A DNA stretch of 44,458 bases from TTA-H9 sp002071415 (lineage in GTDB: Bacteria > Bacteroidota > Bacteroidia > Bacteroidales > TTA-H9). Shown one piece after another: positions 26,416 through 33,839 of this stretch (position 1 is the first letter of the stretch; every line of letters begins with the position of its first letter). The notes beneath the pieces are model-generated. The model saw nothing but the letters and a program-made list of their open reading frames with translations. It ran no database searches and was not told the origin of the DNA. The position numbers and the translations under genes were made by a program. The DNA is taken from contig DAONSX010000017.1 of the NCBI GenBank assembly GCA_035411425.1, positions 1-44,458 on the forward strand. The letters are read 5' to 3'.

Positions 26416-26976
26416 ATGGATTTTATCTATATAATTTTTCTGGCCATTAGCCTTTCCTTTGATACATTCGCTGTAGCCATATCCTGTGGGCTATGTTTAC
26501 CACAAATCTCCCTTCGGAATGCCCTGAAGATTAGCTTGCCTCTTGCTTTTACTCAAGCTGTCATGCCTTTGATTGGATGGTTGATTGGTTCATCTTTCGA
26601 GCAAACTCTAAAAAGTTATGATCACTGGATCGCCTTCCTATTGTTGAGCTTTTTAGGAGTAAGAATGATCGTTTCAAGTTTTAGGGGGAAAAAACCGCCA
26701 AAACCTTTCAATCCTCTCAATCTGCCAACTATCATGGGGCTTTCGGTTGCCACGAGTATTGATGCATTGATTGTAGGATTCAGCTTGTCATTGATCGAAG
26801 CTAATCTAATATTTGCTGTTTTTTCGATAGGGTTCATAACTCTCATAGCAGCTATGCTCGGGATTTCAATAGGGAAAAAGACCAGTCCGCTTCTCGGGAA
26901 AAAAATGGGAGCAGTGGGAGGTGTTATTCTAATAGTCATTGGACTAAAAATACTTCTTTCGCATATTCTTGTCTAG
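26416..26976 (+). CDS. mntP: Manganese efflux pump MntP family protein
   Basis: A membrane protein of 186 residues with six predicted helices. It contains the duplicated acidic motifs of the family, LSFDTFAVAISCG near the start and ATSIDALIVGFSL in the second half; the paired aspartates are needed for Mn2+ export in E. coli MntP. Length matches the family (about 185-190). It stands alone, with long intergenic regions on both sides. Confidence 0.9.
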   Translation: MDFIYIIFLAISLSFDTFAVAISCGLCLPQISLRNALKISLPLAFTQAVMPLIGWLIGSSFEQTLKSYDHWIAFLLLSFLGVRMIVSSFRGKKPPKPFNPLNLPTIMGLSVATSIDALIVGFSLSLIEANLIFAVFSIGFITLIAAMLGISIGKKTSPLLGKKMGAVGGVILIVIGLKILLSHILV

Positions 26977-27183
26977 TTAAAACAAATACTTCAAGTTATA
27001 ATCCCATAATTCACACCGTATCTATCGAGACGAAACAAAATCGACAATTGAGGATTAATGCGACAGATGATCCAGAAATTTTCATCAAGTGGGCAAGGCA
27101 AACGATCATGCAAGCGATTTTTCTCTCCCATACCAGAATTCTATTCTAAAAGAGGTAAACAAGGAATCTTCTCTAAAACGCTA

Positions 27184-27212
27184 TTGCTGGAATTTCAATT
27201 GTCGTATTTTTG
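27184..27212 (+). promoter_or_regulatory. Orphan Bacteroidetes-type promoter
   Basis: TTG (27184-27186), an 18-base spacer and TATTTTTG (27205-27212) give a good -33/-7 match on the plus strand. No plus-strand gene follows for more than 1 kb. A transcript would meet the hairpin at 27236-27266 after about 20 bases. Confidence 0.45.
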
Positions 27213-27235
27213 TGTAAAGATTTTCAGATAAGTGT

Positions 27236-27266
27236 AAACCTAATAGGTCATAGACCTGTTAGGTTT
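27236..27266. repeat. 14-bp hairpin, possible terminator or dispersed palindromic repeat
   Basis: AAACCTAATAGGTC (27236-27249) pairs with GACCTGTTAGGTTT (27253-27266) around a three-base ATA loop, with one G-U pair in RNA. A four-T run ends the plus-strand stem. Palindromes built on AACCTAACAGGT occur between genes in Bacteroidota as far as I recall, so this may be a copy of a dispersed element; copy number cannot be checked here. Confidence 0.6.
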
Positions 27267-27458
27267 TAACAGTGCCGAAGCCATTCCTTGTTCATTCTCC
27301 TCCGAGAAAACAGAGGCATCTGGTCTGGGTTCTCCAATGATAAGGGCCTCCGCTGGGTGATATAGCAAACTGTTCAAAACAAGCTCAGCCTGAATTTTCA
27401 TCTCATTCAATTAGCCTGTAAGGTATTGCCTGGGTATTGGGCTCAAATTCATTTGCAT
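27240..27458 (-). pseudogene. Remnant of a small unrecognised gene with an in-frame stop
   Basis: Starting at ATG 27458 the frame codes for 15 residues (MQMNLSPIPRQYLTG), a TAA stop at 27413-27411, and then continues in the same frame. From ATG 27401 it gives 53 residues: MKIQAELVLNSLLYHPAEAL, then IIGEPRPDASVFSEENEQGM, ending at a TAG within the hairpin at 27236-27266, whose arms supply the last residues. The composition is protein-like but I do not recognise the family. It could be a decayed gene, a real 53-residue protein from 27401, or chance. Confidence 0.3.
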
Positions 27459-27541
27459 AACGATGAGTTTTCTAAATAAACCCTAACCTGCGAAAAGATT
27501 TATTCAAGTAAAAAAAGTATTTCGACCGAAGTTTAGCCAGA

Positions 27542-28423
27542 TCAGGGAATGAGTTCAAATACGGGTCGGCCTTTTTTAATCTTCTTAACCCTGCATTTCA
27601 CTGGATTTCCAAAAGGCATTGTAATATATTTCGAGTTTCCCAACGAAATTTCATATTCATTTCCAAGTCCATCATTTACTATCATGATAGTCTTAGGACC
27701 GCGCATACAATCCATCTTCGAATCATAAGAATCGAAATATAGTTCCTTTTCCTTTCCCGGCCATAAACCAGCAGGTACTGGCTCAAAACGAGGAATTTCA
27801 TAATCATCGGTATATACGAAACATTGTAAAAATGGCGATTTCTCAAAGCCTGCATCTACTACTGAGTTTAAAGGGATTAAATCTACACCAAAAATTGGAT
27901 GATAAGCCAAACAAAATCGATTTCCAGAAGGATGGGAATAGATTCCTATATTCTTCATGGTATATAAACCCTCCTGAGGAGGGGATAGCCACTGTGGATT
28001 TGCCACTTCAGAAACAAGATGTACTTTCGCCTTCGAAATTTTCTTTACTCGACATAAAATTTTCTCTGAAGGTCGATAATCGGGGCGAAGCATCACCATG
28101 TAATCGTAGCCCAATTGATCTTTTAGACTGGCTATGTTGATGAGGTTCGATTGGAAGAGAGAATAAACCTCGAAAACATAGGAAGAACCTTTGTGAAGAT
28201 AAGGATGAAAGGGTTCGAGAAAAATTCTCCCATTGCAATTGATTCTGTCTATACGGCATTTTATATATATTCCACATTCGATGGAATAATGGCTATACCT
28301 TTTGGCAGGAAGTAAGAATCTCATTGCAGAGGCGTCCTGCAAAACGAAATACTCTCTATCATCGGGAAATGATTTTTTATTAATTACCTCAAATTCAGCA
28401 ATATCGCCGGGTTTATACTTCAT
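27542..28423 (-). CDS. Unrecognised protein with four OB/S1-like repeats
   Basis: A soluble protein of 293 residues with no signal peptide. I see four units of about 65-75 residues, each a beta-rich stretch ending in a similar strand pattern (C or hydrophobic, x, V/I, several residues, then a basic residue and F/V): CRIDRINCNGRIFLEP near 54-69, CRVKKISKAKVHLVSE near 122-137, CFVYTDDYEIPRFEP near 202-216 and CRVKKIKKGRPVFELIP at the end. This pattern, with GDIAEFEVINKK at the start, resembles OB-fold/S1 nucleic-acid-binding repeats. Nucleic-acid binding is inference; no catalytic motif is visible. It is divergent from elbB with a shared promoter region. Confidence 0.65.
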   Translation of the reverse strand: MKYKPGDIAEFEVINKKSFPDDREYFVLQDASAMRFLLPAKRYSHYSIECGIYIKCRIDRINCNGRIFLEPFHPYLHKGSSYVFEVYSLFQSNLINIASLKDQLGYDYMVMLRPDYRPSEKILCRVKKISKAKVHLVSEVANPQWLSPPQEGLYTMKNIGIYSHPSGNRFCLAYHPIFGVDLIPLNSVVDAGFEKSPFLQCFVYTDDYEIPRFEPVPAGLWPGKEKELYFDSYDSKMDCMRGPKTIMIVNDGLGNEYEISLGNSKYITMPFGNPVKCRVKKIKKGRPVFELIP

Positions 28424-28445
28424 GCTTAGGATAGAGTAAGTGGAA

Positions 28446-28453
28446 CAAATTTA
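28446..28453 (-). promoter_or_regulatory. Candidate -7 promoter element for the four-repeat protein gene
   Basis: The minus strand reads TAAATTTG (TAnnTTTG), 22 bases before the ATG at 28423. Confidence 0.5.
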
Positions 28454-28498
28454 TAAAAGGTTTCTCTGTCTGAATAAAAAAACCTCAATAAAAAGCAC

Positions 28499-28506
28499 TA
28501 TCTTTG
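28499..28506 (+). promoter_or_regulatory. Candidate -7 promoter element for elbB
   Basis: TATCTTTG matches TAnnTTTG and lies 26 bases before the ATG at 28533 (14 before the alternative ATG at 28521). It argues against a GTG start at 28440. Confidence 0.5.
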
Positions 28507-28532
28507 AAGCAAAACCAATAATGAATAAATGT

Positions 28533-29183
28533 ATGAAAAGATTTGCAATTTTTCTTTCTGGATGTGGGGTATCAGACGGAGCTGAGATTCATGAAGCAGT
28601 GATGACGATGCTAGCGATTGACAAATTCGACTGCAGCTACGATATATTTGCACCGGATATACCACAGGCCCATGTAATTAATCATCTTACGGGAGAGGTT
28701 TCCAACGAGAAACGCAATGTACTGGTGGAGGCTGCACGCATTGCGCGGGGAAAAATTATTAATGCAGCAGAATTCGAAGCAGGAAAATATGACGCTCTTA
28801 TTTTCCCTGGAGGCTTTGGAGTGGCAAAAAATTTCTGTACGTATGCCTTCGATGGAGTAAAATGCAGTGTGAATCCTATAATAGAAAAAGCCATCAAAGA
28901 CATGCACATGGCAGGGAAACCCATTGGAGCAATGTGTATCAGTCCGGTTTTAATTACCAGAGTTTTAGGTCAGGTAACTACCACAATAGGAACAGACCCT
29001 TCAACAGCACACGATCTGGAAAAAATGGGTGGTTATCACATCGAATCTTCCATTGCCGAAGTAGTTTCCGACAGGGTAAATAAAATATTTACTACTCCTT
29101 GTTACATGCTGAATTCGAGAATTAGCGAAATTGCCCTTGGAGCAGAAAACCTCATCAAAACCATTTTGAATTTCATTCAATAA
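28533..29183 (+). CDS. elbB: Isoprenoid biosynthesis glyoxalase ElbB (DJ-1/PfpI-like)
   Basis: A protein of 216 residues starting MKRFAIFLSGCGVSDGAEIH, very like E. coli ElbB (KIGVILSGCGVYDGSEIHEA). Further matches are DVINHLTGE-like VINHLTGEVSNEKRNVLVEA, LIFPGGFGVAKN and GKPIGAMCISPVL, which carries the nucleophilic cysteine of the DJ-1/class I glutamine amidotransferase-like fold. ElbB has been described as a glyoxalase linked to isoprenoid synthesis; its physiological role is poorly defined. An ATG four codons upstream (28521) is an alternative start. Confidence 0.9.
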   Translation: MKRFAIFLSGCGVSDGAEIHEAVMTMLAIDKFDCSYDIFAPDIPQAHVINHLTGEVSNEKRNVLVEAARIARGKIINAAEFEAGKYDALIFPGGFGVAKNFCTYAFDGVKCSVNPIIEKAIKDMHMAGKPIGAMCISPVLITRVLGQVTTTIGTDPSTAHDLEKMGGYHIESSIAEVVSDRVNKIFTTPCYMLNSRISEIALGAENLIKTILNFIQ

Positions 29184-29227
29184 AAGCCTTTGCCAAGCAG
29201 TAAACTTTCGACGACCATTGTCTTGTC

Positions 29228-29258
29228 AAAAACTGAGTCCCGAAATTCCGGGACTCAG
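29228..29258 (-). terminator. Rho-independent terminator of the candidate small RNA
   Basis: CTGAGTCCCG (29233-29242) and CGGGACTCAG (29249-29258) form a perfect 10-bp stem with a six-base loop. On the minus strand five Ts follow (29232-29228); on the plus strand there is no T run. It therefore acts for minus-strand transcripts. Confidence 0.75.
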
Positions 29259-29354
29259 ACTGTACCAAACCAAATGAATAACCCACTTAGCAAGGTTACT
29301 TCGAAAGTAACCCCAAAAATTTTCACTTAAGCCATGTGCCTTTTCTAAATAATA
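29228..29354 (-). ncRNA. Candidate small non-coding RNA
   Basis: A predicted transcript of about 125 nt runs from near 29354, just after a TATATTTG promoter box, to the terminator T run at 29228. It contains an internal hairpin, GGTTACTT/AAGTAACC with a three-base loop (29294-29312), and the terminator stem. It has no reading frame longer than a few codons. The lack of any gene behind this promoter makes an independent RNA the simplest reading. The family is unknown to me. Confidence 0.5.
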
Positions 29355-29359
29355 CAGCA

Positions 29360-29391
29360 CAAATATAATATAATGATTTTCAGTTTGTCAA
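29360..29391 (-). promoter_or_regulatory. Bacteroidetes-type promoter of the candidate small RNA
   Basis: On the minus strand TTG (29391-29389), a 21-base spacer and TATATTTG (29367-29360) match the -33/-7 consensus. The -33 part lies inside one arm of the inverted repeat at 29383-29432. Confidence 0.55.
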
Positions 29392-29432
29392 GTGGTTAAT
29401 AAAGGACAAACGTTAGGATTAACTTGACAAAC
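29383..29432. repeat. 11-bp inverted repeat overlapping the small-RNA promoter
   Basis: GTTTGTCAAGT (29383-29393) and ACTTGACAAAC (29422-29432) are perfect inverted repeats 28 bases apart; a third partial copy, GGACAAACG, lies between them. Overlap with the -33 element suggests a regulator-binding site. Confidence 0.5.
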
Positions 29433-29641
29433 GTCGTAAAAGCCTTTTTCAACGTAGAGTGAAATTACGGGAACGTCAAATAATAGTTAAAGAAAATTTT
29501 TTTTATTAAATATCCAATCAATTGTATATTAATACTATAACAAAAGAACATCTATTCTTATCCTTCGGTATTTCAAGATCGAAGTCGAAACACAGAAAAT
29601 AAAATTAAATAGGAATAGGGCAATTCGATTGACGTTTGGAT

Positions 29642-30883
29642 TCATTCATATCTCAGCGCTTCTATGGGATCGAGTTCAGCAGCACGATTAGCCGGGAAAT
29701 ATCCTGATAAAATTCCGACAATAAAGCACAGGAACACACCCAGGAAAATCCATGCCCATGGGATAATGAACTTACTTCCGATTATTATAGCCACCAGATT
29801 CCCAATGGCAATACCAAGCACTATTCCGAACAAACCACCCAGTTGTCCGATAACGATTGCCTCGGCGAGGAACTGATTGCGTATTGTTTTTTTATTTGCT
29901 CCAATAGCTTTGCGGATGCCAATTTCGCGAGTTCGTTCGGTAACGGAGACCAGCATGATATTCATCAATCCGATGGCGGCCCCACATAAGGTAATAAGGC
30001 CAATAATGGTAGCGGCCAGGGAGATAAGGCGTGTATTTTCGAGCATCATATTGACAAAACTGTCGCTACGAACAATGTCGAAATTGTTGCTTTCCGGCAG
30101 CCTTAAGTTACGAATTTGACGGAAAAACCCTGTAGTTTCTCCAATAGCTGCCTCTAATTCTGTAGCACTCGAAACCCATATATTTATCAAATAAGAAACA
30201 TTATTTAAGGAATAACGCTGGCGGACATTATTTAAAGGGAGATAAATATTTCGATCGCCCGAAAACCCAAAGCTCGAACCACTTTGCGCTAGAACCCCCA
30301 CAACCGTGTATTTGCCAGGTCCTATCGTAATCACGCTCCCTGTAGGATCGTTAATCCCTTTAAAAAGTTTATTAGCCACGTCATTTCCAATAATACAAAC
30401 AAAACTTCCAGATTGTACTTCATTACTGGTAAAACTTCTTCCAACTCGCAGTTCTTCGCCGGAAGTAATGAGATAATTCTCGTCGATTCCCAAAACTCTC
30501 AGATTAGGATGAGTTTTTATGTTCTTATATTTGGCAGTCGTGCTGAAGGACGCATTTACTGAAACAGAGACCACGGCTGGATACTCGAACCTTTCTTTAA
30601 AACTTATGGCCTGATTATAGCGAATAGGTTCTCCAATACGGCCTCCACGCTCGCTTTCCGATTGAATTCTCAGATTTCGTATTGTAAAAGTATTAGCGCC
30701 CATATGCATGAAATTTTCCTCAAAAAAATTCTTGATGGCATCGATCGAAGTAAGGATTCCGACCAAAGCCATGATGCCAAAGGCAATAATGCTGATGGTA
30801 AGGAACGATCGAACCAAATGGCTGCGTACAGAAGCAAGCGCAATCCTTATATTTTCATAGAATACAGCATTTTTCAATTTCAT
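29642..30883 (-). CDS. ABC transporter permease (MacB/FtsX-like)
   Basis: A protein of 413 residues with the MacB topology: helix 1 near residues 25-48 (SFLTISIIAFGIMALVGILT), a periplasmic MacB-PCD domain (about 50-280), then three C-terminal helices containing the FtsX signature: LMNIMLVSVTERTREIGIRK and AIGANKKTIRNQFLAEAIVI. It ends NRAAELDPIEALRYE, the usual terminus. Such permeases work in mechanotransmission or export with an ATPase of the LolD/MacB type; no ATPase gene is adjacent here. It follows upp after 21 bases on the same strand. Confidence 0.9.
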   Translation of the reverse strand: MKLKNAVFYENIRIALASVRSHLVRSFLTISIIAFGIMALVGILTSIDAIKNFFEENFMHMGANTFTIRNLRIQSESERGGRIGEPIRYNQAISFKERFEYPAVVSVSVNASFSTTAKYKNIKTHPNLRVLGIDENYLITSGEELRVGRSFTSNEVQSGSFVCIIGNDVANKLFKGINDPTGSVITIGPGKYTVVGVLAQSGSSFGFSGDRNIYLPLNNVRQRYSLNNVSYLINIWVSSATELEAAIGETTGFFRQIRNLRLPESNNFDIVRSDSFVNMMLENTRLISLAATIIGLITLCGAAIGLMNIMLVSVTERTREIGIRKAIGANKKTIRNQFLAEAIVIGQLGGLFGIVLGIAIGNLVAIIIGSKFIIPWAWIFLGVFLCFIVGILSGYFPANRAAELDPIEALRYE

Positions 30884-30904
30884 GCTTCAGGTAAAATTAC
30901 CGGG

Positions 30905-31564
30905 TTATTTTACTTTCTTGCCATAAGCCAGATCTCCTGCATCGCCTAATCCTGGGACAATATAGGCTTGAGCAGTAAGCTCATCATCTATTGCACCTGT
31001 CCATAGAGTATAATTATCGGGCGGAATTTGCTGCTTTAGAAATTCAATCCCTTCCACGCTCGAAATGAGAGAGACAAAGTGGGTGTGCAATGGTTTGCCA
31101 TGATTGAGCAGTTCTTTATAGCACAATACCATGCTCGATCCTGTGGCCAGCATGGGATCGCAAAGAATAAGAATCTTATGCGTCAGATCAGGTGATGAAA
31201 CATACTCCACTTCGACATGAAACCCACCATCACGATCATATTTGCGATAAGCAGAAATAAAGGCATTTTCGGCATGATCGAAAACATGCAGCATGCCATT
31301 ATGCATTGGCAAGCCGGCCCTCAGTATGCTCGTTATAACCAATGTATCGATTGGCACCGAAACTTCAGCAGTTCCCAAAACAGTTGTAACCTCTTTCTTT
31401 TTGTACCTGAATTTCTTACTGATTTCATAGGCAAAAATTATCGAAGCTCTTTCCATATTGGTACGAAAACGCAGACTATCAATCTGTATGGAAGCATCAC
31501 GCATCTCGTAGATAAACTGATTCAGCACCGAATGCTGATTTCCCAGCACATAGACCATAACCAT
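30905..31564 (-). CDS. upp: Uracil phosphoribosyltransferase
   Basis: A protein of 219 residues that converts uracil and PRPP to UMP (pyrimidine salvage). It has SVLNQFIYEMRD near the start, the PRPP-binding loop ILCDPMLATGSSM and the C-terminal uracil-binding region GAIDDEL...GLGDAGDLAYG. The ATG at 31564 gives a family-like N terminus; a TTG at 31624 would overlap the preceding gene. An ATG two codons further in is equally possible. It sits in a minus-strand run behind purD. Confidence 0.9.
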   Translation of the reverse strand: MVMVYVLGNQHSVLNQFIYEMRDASIQIDSLRFRTNMERASIIFAYEISKKFRYKKKEVTTVLGTAEVSVPIDTLVITSILRAGLPMHNGMLHVFDHAENAFISAYRKYDRDGGFHVEVEYVSSPDLTHKILILCDPMLATGSSMVLCYKELLNHGKPLHTHFVSLISSVEGIEFLKQQIPPDNYTLWTGAIDDELTAQAYIVPGLGDAGDLAYGKKVK

Positions 31565-31616
31565 GGAGTTTGCGGTAAAAGTAATTATTTTTTCATGACG
31601 AAGCAGACTTTTGTTT

Positions 31617-32552
31617 TTATTCAAACCTTTTCAACTTCTTATAAAACCCAATAATACATTTGGGCAGGCGATTCATTTCGATAAGTGGATAATAATAGGT
31701 ATCTGAACCAAAACTTCTGTAAAAACGTGCAAGGTTGATATCCGTACTTCCCTCGAAATCGAAGACCAGGGCATGGTTCAAATATTTTTCTATGGTATCA
31801 TCAATCAGAAGATGCATGGCTCCATGCTTCCGGCCTTCTTCATTAACCGCAGACAGTAAAAGGATCACTCTTTGATGCGAAAAAGCAAAAAAGGCTCCTG
31901 CTATCATATTGTGATTCTGATCAAAAACTCCACGCACCAAACCAACACCTTTATGTATCAATAAATAGAATAAATGTATAAGTTTCTTATAGTCATTGTC
32001 AGTCCATAAAATATCGTGTTTACCACGATTTTCACGAAACATCTTTACGATGATATCGGGAGTTTGGTGGTCAATTACGATTAAACCAGCATGGTGCGCC
32101 TTGCGGAGGTTGCGTCGGGTATTCTCGCTGTAATGGTTTCTAATATGCTCGATGGATTGTGTGAGTGCAAGTTCTATATTGGGTTTGTAGGTCACCTCGA
32201 TGAAGGGAGAAGGTTCGAATTTGTTATGATAATTGAGTTGGATTCTACCGAACTTGATTCGCGAGGGCAAGGCCTCGAAAAAATTTTGAACGATTCGGGA
32301 AGTAAGCTCTATCTGCGAAAAAATCCCCAACTGCTGCACAAATAAAGGTTGATAAAGATAAGAGATGCCAAATTTTCTTCTGACAGGCAAGGGAAACACA
32401 GTTTGATAATCGCCCTCCACGAGTGCATCCCATCCATTGGCCACTACATCAAGATACCATGAATAGGCATAGATGTTTCCATTGAATGCCTTTTGAATGC
32501 AGGCATCCCACATTTGCTTGTTAATCTCATGATTCTCGAGATAATTTATCAT
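31617..32552 (-). CDS. FemAB/GNAT-like acyltransferase-fold protein
   Basis: A cytoplasmic protein of 311 residues with no signal peptide. The pattern HYSENTRRNLRKAHHAGLIV, then KMFRENRGKHDI, followed by AGAFFAFSHQRVILLLSAVN and the end region DFEGSTDINLARFYRSFGSD resembles the second half of FemAB/peptidoglycan-bridge or CelD-like GNAT proteins. Bacteroidota carry uncharacterised versions of this type. The substrate is unknown. Its ATG overlaps the purD stop (ATGA), so translation of the two is probably coupled. Confidence 0.7.
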   Translation of the reverse strand: MINYLENHEINKQMWDACIQKAFNGNIYAYSWYLDVVANGWDALVEGDYQTVFPLPVRRKFGISYLYQPLFVQQLGIFSQIELTSRIVQNFFEALPSRIKFGRIQLNYHNKFEPSPFIEVTYKPNIELALTQSIEHIRNHYSENTRRNLRKAHHAGLIVIDHQTPDIIVKMFRENRGKHDILWTDNDYKKLIHLFYLLIHKGVGLVRGVFDQNHNMIAGAFFAFSHQRVILLLSAVNEEGRKHGAMHLLIDDTIEKYLNHALVFDFEGSTDINLARFYRSFGSDTYYYPLIEMNRLPKCIIGFYKKLKRFE

Positions 32553-33832
32553 AAATTCAGAAGGTCCTTTCCAAGATCTTTGCGAAAGTACATATCGAGA
32601 AAAAATATTTTATTGACCTGTCGATAGGTATTTCGAAAGGCCTCTTCGAGAGAATTTCCCATAGCCGTAATAGCCAACACACGACCACTGGCAGTATAAT
32701 ATTTGCCTTTTTCGATCATGGTTCCGGCATGAAAAACAAGGGCATCCGAAATATCTTCTAATCCTTCTATTAGGAGATGGCTTTTATATTTACCTGGATA
32801 TCCGCCCGATACAAGCATAACCACAACTGCATTCTTTGGTTCAACATCAAGATGAAAATCCGACAACCGATGATCGACAGCAGCCATCATCAATTCGACA
32901 AGGTCACTATTGAGGCGGGGGAGAACAACTTCGGCTTCGGGATCTCCTAATCTCACGTTATACTCGATGACATAAGGTTCGCCTTTCACATTCATCAAAC
33001 CAAAGAAAATAAATCCAAGATAGGGTATATTTTCTTCGTTCAAGCCTCGAATGGTTGGGCCGACAATCCGTTCTTCCACTTTTTGCATAAAATCGCCTGT
33101 TGCGAAAGGAACCGGTGAAACGGCCCCCATTCCCCCTGTATTTGGCCCTGTATTTCCCTCACCTATCCGTTTGTAATCTTTAGCTTCGGGAAGCATGCAA
33201 TAATGCTTCCCATCGGTAATCGCAAATACCGACAACTCGATACCATCCAAAAATTCTTCGATTAATACTTTTTGTGAAGCCTCTCCAAATTTTTTCTCCA
33301 ACAACATTTTTTCGAGTTCAGCAGTCGCATCGGTAATAGTGGAGCAAATAACCACACCCTTCCCCGCAGCGAGGCCATCTGCTTTCAATACATAAGGTGG
33401 ATCGATGGATTTCAAGAATTGCAAGGCTTCTTCCCAATCATCGCTTCGAAAGGCTTTATATCTTGCAGTAGGGATATGGTGGCGAATCATGAATTTTTTG
33501 GCAAAATCCTTCGATGATTCGAGCAAGGCTCCTAATTTATTGGGCCCCATTATCTTAAGATGAGGTAAGCGAGGATCAGACTGGAGAAAATCAGTAATTC
33601 CGGCAGCCAATGGAGCTTCGGGCCCAACCACAAGCAGATTGATAGAATTTTCCACTATAAAATTGGCAATTCCCTCGAAATCCATTGCATCGATAGGAAC
33701 ATTAGTCCCACAGAGACTGGTGCCGGGATTGCCCGGAGCAATGTACAAATGCTTCACCAGGGAGCTTTGTGCAATTTTCCATGCCAGGGCATGTTCACGT
33801 CCGCCTGAACCCATTACCAAAACATCGACCAT
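32549..33832 (-). CDS. purD: Phosphoribosylamine--glycine ligase (GARS)
   Basis: A protein of 427 residues, the second enzyme of purine synthesis. It begins VLVMGSGGREHALAWK and contains YVLKADGLAAGKGVV and GPNTGGMGAVSPVP (ATP-grasp core) and YNVRLGDPEAEVVLPRL (metal and substrate binding). All are diagnostic for PurD, and the length is normal. It lies seven bases after the glycosyltransferase gene and overlaps the next gene by four bases. Confidence 0.96.
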   Translation of the reverse strand: MVDVLVMGSGGREHALAWKIAQSSLVKHLYIAPGNPGTSLCGTNVPIDAMDFEGIANFIVENSINLLVVGPEAPLAAGITDFLQSDPRLPHLKIMGPNKLGALLESSKDFAKKFMIRHHIPTARYKAFRSDDWEEALQFLKSIDPPYVLKADGLAAGKGVVICSTITDATAELEKMLLEKKFGEASQKVLIEEFLDGIELSVFAITDGKHYCMLPEAKDYKRIGEGNTGPNTGGMGAVSPVPFATGDFMQKVEERIVGPTIRGLNEENIPYLGFIFFGLMNVKGEPYVIEYNVRLGDPEAEVVLPRLNSDLVELMMAAVDHRLSDFHLDVEPKNAVVVMLVSGGYPGKYKSHLLIEGLEDISDALVFHAGTMIEKGKYYTASGRVLAITAMGNSLEEAFRNTYRQVNKIFFLDMYFRKDLGKDLLNL

Positions 33833-33839
33833 TTATTCT

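Larger units (their letters stand above)
26977..27541. other. Long intergenic region with an orphan promoter, a hairpin and a remnant reading frame
   Basis: No intact recognised gene is present in these 565 bases. Contents: a good plus-strand promoter (27184-27212), a 14-bp hairpin (27236-27266) and a minus-strand reading frame with one in-frame stop (27240-27458). The first 200 bases show nothing I can name. Confidence 0.6.
29184..29641. other. Convergent intergenic region containing a probable small RNA
   Basis: This 458-base region lies between the ends of elbB and the ABC permease gene, so no promoter would be expected. It nevertheless holds a minus-strand promoter, an 8-bp hairpin, a 10-bp terminator hairpin and an 11-bp inverted repeat. 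From about 29440 to 29640 I see only AT-rich sequence with repeated AACGT words. Confidence 0.6.
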
